From: B33-G16 sp046498285
GTDB taxonomy: Bacteria > Desulfobacterota > DSM-4660 > Desulfatiglandales > B25-G16
DNA: 5,350 bases
Direction of reading: 5' to 3'
Assembly: GCA_046498285.1 (NCBI GenBank)
Contig: JAWOBA010000086.1
Coordinates: 1-5,350, forward strand
Shown here: in pieces, positions 1-5,259 of the stretch
Position numbering within the stretch: the stretch's first letter is position 1
How the letters are laid out: each line of letters starts with the position of its first letter
Notes under the pieces: model-generated
Database searches by the model: none
Told to the model about the DNA's origin: nothing
The model's input: the letters and a program-made list of their open reading frames with translations, nothing else
Made by a program: the position numbers and the translations under genes

Positions 1-1
1 G

Positions 2-256
2 AGATTTTGCCTACCCTACTTACCGGGGCACCCAGACGCGGGATTACTCAAAGCCGGGGGTTGTCATCCAGAACAACTGCACATACCGTACGTACCAGGG
101 ATCATGAACCCGAGATTACACACTGACCTATCACTGCTGAAAAATGTCAAATACGATGATGATGTAATAGCCGAGCTGAAAAAGGTTTTGAGAGTGCATG
201 TTGAGTATAATTTAGGCAAGAGATTGAAATCTGCTCAATATATGATAGTTTCGTAA
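2..256 (+). CDS. recO: Partial 3' end of a gene, probably DNA repair protein RecO
   Basis: The frame is open from the left edge to the TAA at 254-256, so this is the C-terminal end of a gene starting upstream. The last ~40 residues (from about base 134) include VEYNLGKRLKS followed by a short hydrophobic end. That resembles the RecO C-terminus, where a helix with H/Y-x-LG-x-x-LKS closes the protein. RecO helps load RecA at gaps in the RecF pathway. The position just before glyQS fits an order I associate with deltaproteobacteria. Something is odd upstream: codons before about base 125 do not resemble RecO, lack the expected CxxC zinc-finger pairs, and are GC-rich (about 53% in 1-120 against 37% in 121-240, counted by eye). 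The gene may be divergent, frameshifted, or broken by a rearrangement near the edge. The RecO call rests on recalled family features, not on a search. Confidence 0.5.
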   Translation, partial: RFCLPYLPGHPDAGLLKAGGCHPEQLHIPYVPGIMNPRLHTDLSLLKNVKYDDDVIAELKKVLRVHVEYNLGKRLKSAQYMIVS

Positions 257-300
257 TAAGCATAATTTATGCTACTTGTGGCGTAAATTAGCTTATTACG
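252..300 (+). terminator. Strong hairpin overlapping the recO stop codon, possible transcription end
   Basis: The arms 252-272 and 281-300 pair over about 20 positions, with one bulged A and one G-U pair, around the 8-base loop TACTTGTG. The left arm begins with the last bases of the RecO-like frame and includes its TAA. No T-run follows the right arm (the next bases are ATGTTGTCAT), so it is not a classical intrinsic terminator. It could protect the 3' end of the mRNA, act with Rho, or be a mobile palindrome. The left arm itself contains a shorter perfect inverted repeat, GCATAATTTATGC. The pairing is read directly; the role is inferred. Confidence 0.45.
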
Positions 301-369
301 ATGTTGTCATATATGTAAGTCATCAGCTTCGAATAGAGCGATCATATTCACCAGGTATATTTATGTATT

Positions 370-411
370 GAAAGTTACTTTCTTGACATCTGGTAAGGTA
401 GGTGATATTTT
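370..411 (+). promoter_or_regulatory. Candidate sigma-70 promoter with an adjoining palindrome, pointing to glyQ
   Basis: TTGACA at 383-388 matches the -35 consensus exactly. It is followed after 17 bases by TATTTT at 406-411, which matches four of six -10 positions. Directly upstream, and touching the -35 box, is the 13-base palindrome GAAAGTTACTTTC (370-382), placed where an operator could lie. If used, this promoter would give glyQ a leader of about 370 nucleotides running through the palindromic element at 528-682. In AT-rich DNA such matches also arise by chance. Confidence 0.3.
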
Positions 412-527
412 TCGCAGAAATTTTTGATAACTCATGGTAATTGTCTTCATTGATTTTATTGGGTTCATTTTAAACTGTAGATGATTTTGAGACTTTTGAA
501 AAACCTGGTGATTTTCATTATCCTCAA

Positions 528-682
528 AAAGACGATGGACTTTTTTGAAGTGACTGGTGGCTTCCGGCTCGTAGAGCCTCCCGCTCGGAGAGAAGGGTGC
601 TGAAAAGAACAACCCGAAAGCCTCGGCCTCCGGCCCGGAGGGCCTACGCCCCGGAGGGAACTGAAAAAAGCCCATCGTCTTT
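528..682. repeat. Palindromic REP/MITE-like element with GC-rich mini-hairpins
   Basis: Outer arms 528-546 and 664-682 are a 19-bp inverted repeat with one mismatch. That mismatch is A-C if the plus strand is transcribed but a G-U wobble on the minus strand. The interior is about 66% GC (551-660, counted by eye) in AT-rich surroundings. It holds two imperfect direct copies, from 560 and from 626. Each contains two tiny hairpins with three-base loops centred 16 bases apart: GGCTC-GTA-GAGCC (566-578) and CTC-GGA-GAG (584-592), then GGCCC-GGA-GGGCC (632-644) and CCC-GGA-GGG (650-658). GTAG or GGAG occurs at each hairpin, recalling the tetranucleotides next to REP palindromes moved by RAYT transposases. 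No transposase is present, so it would be a non-autonomous element. Its family is not identified. Confidence 0.6.
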
Positions 683-707
683 AGATCAAGAGGGGTTATG
701 CAAAGGT

Positions 708-744
708 CGAGATTTTAATTACTTTATCTCGCAAACAGTAATTA
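708..744 (+). promoter_or_regulatory. Two overlapping, mutually exclusive hairpins in the glyQ leader
   Basis: CGAGAT (708-713) pairs perfectly with ATCTCG (726-731). TAATTAC (716-722) pairs perfectly with GTAATTA (738-744) and can extend past a G-U pair. The two stems overlap, so only one can form. They end about 45 bases before the glyQ start. This geometry could allow switching of the leader RNA, but the stems are short and AT-rich. I see no T-box, no T-run and no leader peptide rich in glycine codons. Regulation is speculative. Confidence 0.2.
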
Positions 745-788
745 GAAAAATATGACTAACGGACAACAAACAAAAAAAAAGGATTTCT

Positions 789-1661
789 ATGACATTTCAG
801 GAATTGATCATTGACTTGGAGAAATTCTGGGCGGACCGTGGATGCATCATTCAGCAGCCTTATGACATTGAGGTTGGGGCGGGAACCTTTAACCCAGCTA
901 CTCTTTTAAGGACATTGGGCCCCGAGCCATGGTCTGTTGCTTATGTAGAGCCGTCCAGGCGTCCTACTGATGGCAGATACGGTGAGAATCCCAACCGCCT
1001 GGGTCATTATTATCAATATCAGGTTATTATAAAGCCTTCTCCCATTGATATTCAGGAAATTTATCTCCAAAGTTTAAAAACGCTGGGAATAGATCCTCTG
1101 GAGCATGATATCCGATTTGTGGAGGATGATTGGGAATCCCCTACACTCGGTGCATCAGGACTTGGCTGGGAGATCTGGCTAGACGGCATGGAGATCACCC
1201 AGTTTACCTATTTTCAATTGGCAGGCGGCATTCGCCTTGATCCAATTTCCGTGGAAATCACCTATGGCCTGGAAAGAATTGCTATGTATTTACAAGAAAA
1301 AGAGAGTGTCTATGATCTTGCATGGAATGAAAACCTTACCTACGGAGATGTTCATAAAAAAGGGGAATGGGAAAACTCCGTATATTGCTTTGAACTTGCT
1401 GATATAGATATGCTTTTCACAATGTTTAAAATGTGTGAACAGGAATCGCTTGCAATTAGCAAAAAAGGGATTGTCCTGCCAGCATATGATTATTGCCTCA
1501 AATGTTCTCATATTTTTAATATACTTGAGGCAAGGGGGGCAATCAGTGTTACAGAAAGGACATCTTTTATTGGAAGGATTAGGGAATTGGCTAGTTTCGC
1601 GGCAAAAAATTATTTAAAGCAGAGAGAAGAGATGGGTTACCCTCTCTTAATGAAAAAGTGA
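789..1661 (+). CDS. glyQ: Glycyl-tRNA synthetase alpha subunit
   Basis: This is the catalytic subunit of the bacterial alpha2beta2 glycyl-tRNA synthetase. It activates glycine with ATP and transfers it to tRNA-Gly in the cytoplasm. At 290 residues it is near the usual length (about 300). The class II core is clear: FNPATLLRTLGPEPW with the arginine-rich stretch EPSRRPTDGRYGENPNR (residues 34-70) covers motif 2, DDWESPTLGASGLGWEIW (113-130) and MEITQFTYFQ (134-143) line the active site, and EITYGLERIAMYLQ (156-169) is motif 3. The C-terminal helices carry VLPAYDYCLKCSHIFNILEARGAISVTER (229-257), typical of the family. The ATG at 789 has an AGGA (780-783) five bases upstream and gives the usual N-terminus MTFQELI. 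glyS follows at once, so the two are cotranscribed. Slightly unusual is Leu144, where I expect a second glutamine (FQQ) in most relatives. Confidence 0.97.
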   Translation: MTFQELIIDLEKFWADRGCIIQQPYDIEVGAGTFNPATLLRTLGPEPWSVAYVEPSRRPTDGRYGENPNRLGHYYQYQVIIKPSPIDIQEIYLQSLKTLGIDPLEHDIRFVEDDWESPTLGASGLGWEIWLDGMEITQFTYFQLAGGIRLDPISVEITYGLERIAMYLQEKESVYDLAWNENLTYGDVHKKGEWENSVYCFELADIDMLFTMFKMCEQESLAISKKGIVLPAYDYCLKCSHIFNILEARGAISVTERTSFIGRIRELASFAAKNYLKQREEMGYPLLMKK

Positions 1662-1681
1662 CAAATGAAAAAAAGTCAAGT

Positions 1682-1685
1682 GAGG
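1682..1685 (+). promoter_or_regulatory. Ribosome binding site deciding the glyS start
   Basis: GAGG at 1682-1685, within AAGTGAGG, lies five bases before the ATG at 1691. The longer alternative, a GTG at 1658 that overlaps the glyQ stop as GTGA, has no purine-rich site in good position. The downstream ATG also gives the usual GlyS N-terminus (M-F-A-E-L-L-L-E-I-G). Confidence 0.6.
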
Positions 1686-1690
1686 CTGTT

Positions 1691-3766
1691 ATGTTTGCTG
1701 AATTACTTTTAGAGATAGGTATAGAAGAGATTCCCTCAGACTATCTTGAGAATGGTTTAAACGAGCTTAAACGATTGGCGGAAATATATTTAAAAGATAA
1801 CCGCATCGAAATTAAAGAAGATCTTCATACCTACGGAACTCCAAGACGATTGGTTTTAGTGGGCAAGGCTGTCGCTGATAAGCAAGAAGATATGATCCAA
1901 GAGATAACAGGGCCTCCCAAAAAGGCTGCATTTGATAAAGAAGGAAACCCCACCAAGGCAGCGTTTGGTTTTGCCAACAAACAGAGAGTATCTGTGGAGG
2001 ATCTACAATTATTGCAAACCCCGAAAGGTGACTATCTTCATATTACGCACAAAATGCCAGGGAGATTTACAATAGTTATCTTGTCCGAAATGTTGCCCAA
2101 ATTAATAGCAAATATTCCTTGGCCAAAGTCGATGCGTTGGGGAAGTGAAGCATTTTCATTTGTTAGGCCTATTCATTGGGTACTCGCAATGTTTAACGGT
2201 ACCAATATTCCCTTTGAAGTAGCTGGGATAACGAGTGGAACTCAAACCCGGGGTCATCGGTTTATGGCACCCCATAGTATAGAAATAGAAGGCCTGAACG
2301 ATTATTTGGAAAAAATGAGTGAATGCTCTGTAATTATTGATCAAGACAAACGAGAAGAGGAAGTTGAAAAATCTGTCATCACAGCAGCGAAAACTGTATC
2401 AGGCTTGCCTGTAATAGATCCCGAATTATTATCAACAGTGGCAAATATGGTAGAGTTTCCATCTACTATTTGTGGTAGTTTCGATAAGGCATTTCTAAAT
2501 CTGCCTGATATCGTGCTCATAACAGTGATGAAAAAGCATCAAAGATATTTTTCTATTCGTGACCGGACAGGAAATCTCATGCCACATTTTGTGGCTGTTA
2601 ACAACACCATTGTGCGGGATGAATCTATTGTCAAAAAAGGGCATGAGAGAGTCTTGCATGCAAGGTTGGCTGATGCGGATTTCTTTTTCAACGAGGACAG
2701 AAAAAAGCTTCTAGAAAATAGGTTAGAGGATCTAAAAACAGTTGTTTATCAGGCAGAGTTAGGGACATCCTATGCAAAAGTAGAACGTTTTACAAGATTA
2801 GCCGAGTATATAGCTGAACAGATAATTCCAGGAAAGATTGATGATGTCAGACTTGTAGCACAACTCTGTAAATGTGATTTGGTTACTGAAATGGTCATGG
2901 AGTTTCCTTCACTTCAAGGTGAAATGGGAAAAGAATACGCACGACTTGAGGGATACCCTGATGACATTTGTATGGCTATTTCAGATCATTATTTACCTAT
3001 TCAAGCAGAATCTCGGCTCCCAGATTCTTTTATTGGGTCAATTGTGGGCATAGCTGATAGAGTGGATACTATTGTAGGTTTTTTTTCCATAGGGCTGGCA
3101 CCTGATGGAACAGCAGATCCCTATGCACTCAGGAGGCAGGCATTAGCTATTATCAGAATAATGAGAGAAAAAAATATTGTTATATCCTTTCAGGATCTCA
3201 TTAATAAATCAGCCACCATTCTGAATGAAACTGTTTCATTTAATGCAAAAGAGGTTGTAAATACGACCATTAATTTTATAAAGTATCGATTTAAGAATAT
3301 GTTATTATCTGCAGGAATTAGTCAGGATATTATTGATGCAGTAATTTCTATCGATTTTAATTTCCTCCATCAAGCAGAGAAAAAAATCGAAGCCTTACAA
3401 AAATTCCGAGATATTTCTAAGGATTTTGAAATGCTAACCATGGCATTTAAACGGATTATTAATATAGGAAAAGGCTTTGAAGGGATTTATGAGGTAAATC
3501 CTGCTATCTTTGAGCATAAAAGTGAAGAAAGATTGTGGAAAACATTTCAGTTAGTAAAAGGTGAGATAAAACGGGAGATAGATAGAGATCATTACCTTGA
3601 GGCATTGGATGTAATGTCCAGATTAAGTGAGCCGATAAATGAATTTTTTTCTGAAGTAATGGTTATGGCAGAAGATAAACTCTTAAAAGAAAATAGGCTT
3701 GCAATTTTAAAGCATCTTCATCAACAGTTCCTTCAACTAGCTGATTTCTCAAAACTATCTATTTAG
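1691..3766 (+). CDS. glyS: Glycyl-tRNA synthetase beta subunit
   Basis: This subunit recognises and binds tRNA-Gly for the alpha2beta2 synthetase; GlyQ supplies the active site. From the ATG at 1691 it has 691 residues, close to the E. coli protein (689). Family blocks appear in order: AELLLEIGIEEIPSDYL at the N-terminus, YGTPRRLVLV, PWPKSMRWG (about 143-151), TRGHRFMAP, MKKHQRYF (about 280-287), GHERVLHARLADADFFF (about 317-333), DLVTEMVMEFPSLQGEMG followed by SDHYLP in the HD-like domain (about 395-435), and APDGTADPYALRRQA (about 470-484). The last ~115 residues are helical and charged, as in the DALR-type anticodon-binding domain. An upstream in-frame GTG at 1658 would add 11 residues (MTNEKKSSEAV) and create a 4-base overlap with glyQ. 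I prefer 1691 for its GAGG site and the conserved N-terminus. The gap to glyQ is then 29 bases, still an operon. Confidence 0.95.
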   Translation: MFAELLLEIGIEEIPSDYLENGLNELKRLAEIYLKDNRIEIKEDLHTYGTPRRLVLVGKAVADKQEDMIQEITGPPKKAAFDKEGNPTKAAFGFANKQRVSVEDLQLLQTPKGDYLHITHKMPGRFTIVILSEMLPKLIANIPWPKSMRWGSEAFSFVRPIHWVLAMFNGTNIPFEVAGITSGTQTRGHRFMAPHSIEIEGLNDYLEKMSECSVIIDQDKREEEVEKSVITAAKTVSGLPVIDPELLSTVANMVEFPSTICGSFDKAFLNLPDIVLITVMKKHQRYFSIRDRTGNLMPHFVAVNNTIVRDESIVKKGHERVLHARLADADFFFNEDRKKLLENRLEDLKTVVYQAELGTSYAKVERFTRLAEYIAEQIIPGKIDDVRLVAQLCKCDLVTEMVMEFPSLQGEMGKEYARLEGYPDDICMAISDHYLPIQAESRLPDSFIGSIVGIADRVDTIVGFFSIGLAPDGTADPYALRRQALAIIRIMREKNIVISFQDLINKSATILNETVSFNAKEVVNTTINFIKYRFKNMLLSAGISQDIIDAVISIDFNFLHQAEKKIEALQKFRDISKDFEMLTMAFKRIINIGKGFEGIYEVNPAIFEHKSEERLWKTFQLVKGEIKREIDRDHYLEALDVMSRLSEPINEFFSEVMVMAEDKLLKENRLAILKHLHQQFLQLADFSKLSI

Positions 3767-3860
3767 CTTCAACGCTTTTATATTACAAAGACAAAAAGTC
3801 ACTAAGCCTTTTTTGAAGTTGAATCAGCTTTTGATACTATGAAAATATTATTTTTTTCGT
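3767..3860. terminator. Convergent glyS/mltA spacer, possible bidirectional terminator region
   Basis: glyS stops at 3766 and mltA, on the other strand, at 3848. Both transcripts must end around here. For the plus strand, AAAAAG (3793-3798) can pair with CTTTTT (3808-3813) within a T-rich run. A second T-run (3851-3857) follows the AT-rich centre. There is no strong GC-rich stem directly before a T-run, so a classical terminator is not clearly seen. The imperfect arms of the 8-bp repeat element could serve instead. Confidence 0.25.
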
Positions 3861-3880
3861 TTGTGTCTTGGCGCCTTGGT
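3785..3880. repeat. Inverted element of 8-bp units between glyS and mltA (MITE-like)
   Basis: The left side reads as three 8-base units, ACAAAGAC, AAAAAGTC and ACTAAGCC (3785-3808), followed by six T. The right side, on the minus strand, reads ACCAAGGC, GCCAAGAC and ACAAACGA (3880 down to 3857), followed by A-rich sequence. The two 24-base arms are therefore imperfect inverted copies (about 14 of 22 compared positions match) enclosing about 48 AT-rich bases. Similar 'accaaggc-ccaagacacaaa' sequences recur in many bacterial genomes as dispersed repeats; that is from memory, not a search. The element also lies where the convergent glyS and mltA transcripts must end. It overlaps the last codons of mltA. 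Confidence 0.55.
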
Positions 3881-5098
3881 AGCTGAATTCCTATTATTTT
3901 TTTTGTTGTCTGGTTTTTTTACTAAAAAATACATCTCTCCTGTATGTTTGAGATTGCCTGCCGCTAATTCCGCATACAGGTCACTACCCCAAAAAATGTC
4001 TCCTCTTCCTGCACCTTTTATAACGCCCCCTGTATCTTGATTTAAAACAAATCTTGAAAAAGGAAACCATCCAGTTATATTACCATTCTTTCCAATAATG
4101 GGCTTCTGGCAGCGAATATAAACCAGAGCACCTTTTGGAAACAATTTGTCATCAACGGCTATAGACCGTCCGGGCGTTAGAGGAACTCCAATATTACCGA
4201 CAGGTTCACTGTCCAGTAATCTAAAAAAAATGTACGACGGATTATAATTTAATATCTCATCCTTACTTTCCGGGTGTTGATTAATATAAGACCGAATGGT
4301 CTGAAGGGATAGATTGTCAGATGAAATATACCCCTTATCAATCATATATCTGCCTATACTTTTATAGGGATGACCGTTTGTAGCACTATATCCAACCCTG
4401 ATTTTTTCTCCATTAGGTAATATTATCATACCTGAACCCTGAATTTGTAATATAGATACATCGAGAGGATCTTTAAGCCAGGCAATTTCAAGATTTTTTT
4501 GTTCTAAAACTTTGCCCTCCATTATCTCTTTTCTTGTGTAATAAGGGACAAGCATATTATCTTTTATTCTGGCCACAAGGCGCTTTCCGGCAAATGAGGC
4601 ACGGAAGAGTCCTAAATCAATGTTTAGTAGATTATCTGGTCGTCTATATATGGGATATCTATGTATAGAATCATGCTCAAGATTTCCATCAAAAGTTGGC
4701 TCAAAATATCCAGTAAAGAGGACCTTTTTGCTTCCCTGAGAACCAGCCGCTTTGTATAAGGAGAAATTTTTCCTTAAATACGTATTAAATTTTTTACTAT
4801 CTGACGTTTGCTGGAAAATTGATAAAAACGTATTCAATGAGTCTTTGACGTGTTCTGCAGTAAATTTATCAGGACCATAACTGAAAATTGAATCGTCCTT
4901 TAGACGGTTTAAATATTTAAGATCTCTTTCAATAGCCATTGAAAGGGAATCTGTATCCATATCATCCTGGAATTTTGGCCAGAAATAGTTTACCTCTTTA
5001 AGGGCCTTCTCTGGATCTTTAATCTCTTTTTTGACTATGGGGTAGCAACTGCCAATAAGAAGGAGGATTATTATTGATGAAAGGTAGCGGAAAATCAT
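3848..5098 (-). CDS. mltA: Membrane-bound lytic murein transglycosylase A (lipoprotein)
   Basis: MltA cleaves the MurNAc-GlcNAc bond of peptidoglycan and leaves 1,6-anhydroMurNAc ends, acting in wall turnover. The N-terminus is a lipoprotein signal: Arg4, a hydrophobic run, then the lipobox IGSC with Cys18. There is no Asp after the Cys, which is compatible with the outer membrane. The MltA domain shows FTGYFEP (128-134), YYTR (186-189), W207 with DP and LQIQGSG (to 223), and VGYSATNGHPYKSIGR (236-250). The C-terminal 3D domain holds the aspartates of DTGGVIKGAGRGDIFWG: Asp355 and Asp367. Asp367 probably corresponds to the catalytic Asp308 of E. coli. The 416 residues exceed E. coli MltA (365). 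The domain ends near GEMYFLVKKP (395), and the basic tail up to RHKRKK comes from a repeat element. No clear Shine-Dalgarno precedes the ATG, and an in-frame TAA lies one codon upstream of it, which fixes the open frame. Confidence 0.93.
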   Translation of the reverse strand: MIFRYLSSIIILLLIGSCYPIVKKEIKDPEKALKEVNYFWPKFQDDMDTDSLSMAIERDLKYLNRLKDDSIFSYGPDKFTAEHVKDSLNTFLSIFQQTSDSKKFNTYLRKNFSLYKAAGSQGSKKVLFTGYFEPTFDGNLEHDSIHRYPIYRRPDNLLNIDLGLFRASFAGKRLVARIKDNMLVPYYTRKEIMEGKVLEQKNLEIAWLKDPLDVSILQIQGSGMIILPNGEKIRVGYSATNGHPYKSIGRYMIDKGYISSDNLSLQTIRSYINQHPESKDEILNYNPSYIFFRLLDSEPVGNIGVPLTPGRSIAVDDKLFPKGALVYIRCQKPIIGKNGNITGWFPFSRFVLNQDTGGVIKGAGRGDIFWGSDLYAELAAGNLKHTGEMYFLVKKPDNKKNNRNSATKAPRHKRKK

Positions 5099-5151
5099 AG
5101 TTTACATATTAGATTCAAAGATGGATTAAATACAAGGAAAAAGTATATAAA

Positions 5152-5213
5152 ATACATTGCTATCCAGAATAATCTGATCTTTTACGTGGGTCTCAACCAT
5201 AGCAACAATGTAT
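5152..5213. repeat. Inverted repeat upstream of mltA
   Basis: ATACATTGCTAT (5152-5163) and ATAGCAACAATGTAT (5199-5213) pair over 12 bases with a three-base bulge (CAA or TTG), enclosing 35 bases. The repeat lies 54 bases upstream of the mltA start, so it could be an operator pair, a leader hairpin, or the scar of an insertion. I recognise no family. The rest of 5099-5150 is AT-rich and shows no clear promoter. Confidence 0.4.
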
Positions 5214-5259
5214 CACCCTTAAGCTCTCTATTTCAATTTCAGGCTGTCCTTTTCTGGAG

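Larger units (their letters stand above)
257..788. other. Long non-coding spacer between the recO-like gene and glyQ
   Basis: This stretch of about 530 bases has no convincing gene. It contains, in order, the right part of the stop-codon hairpin, AT-rich sequence with a candidate promoter (383-411), a GC-rich palindromic repeat element (528-682), and a short AT-rich leader with alternative hairpins before glyQ. A minus-strand open frame of 104 codons crosses it (361-675), but it starts inside a repeat arm and reads through the GC-rich hairpins, so I do not call it a gene. Another promoter-like pair is TTGAAA at 496-501 with TATCCT at 519-524. Confidence 0.6.

Noticed and set aside
1..30. 3' end of a group II intron at the left edge (CTACCCTACTTAC)
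   Set aside because: The short match is only suggestive. The diagnostic domain V hairpin would be outside the window and nothing else supports an intron.
255..280. dif-like site, because of GCATAATTTATGC
   Set aside because: The XerC and XerD half-sites would have only one base between them instead of the usual 6-8, and the flanks do not match. It is better explained as part of the larger hairpin.
361..675. Minus-strand open frame of 104 codons in the spacer upstream of glyQ
   Set aside because: It starts inside the right arm of the palindromic element, reads through the GC-rich hairpins, has no good ribosome site and resembles no family I know. Repeats of this sort often give accidental frames.
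684..788. T-box riboswitch before glyQ
   Set aside because: The T-box sequence, specifier loop and terminator/antiterminator pair are absent, and the leader is too short and AT-rich. T-boxes on glyQS are typical of Firmicutes.
1290..1617. Small frames inside glyQ (minus 1290-1511 and plus 1435-1617)
   Set aside because: They lie wholly within a strongly conserved gene and show no family features, so they are shadows.
1658..1690. GTG start for glyS overlapping the glyQ stop (GTGA)
   Set aside because: No Shine-Dalgarno precedes it and the added 11 residues do not look like GlyS. The ATG at 1691 has GAGG five bases upstream and the conserved N-terminus. The overlap start remains possible.
2156..2344. 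Minus-strand frame inside glyS
   Set aside because: It is entirely within the conserved GlyS coding region and has no independent evidence.
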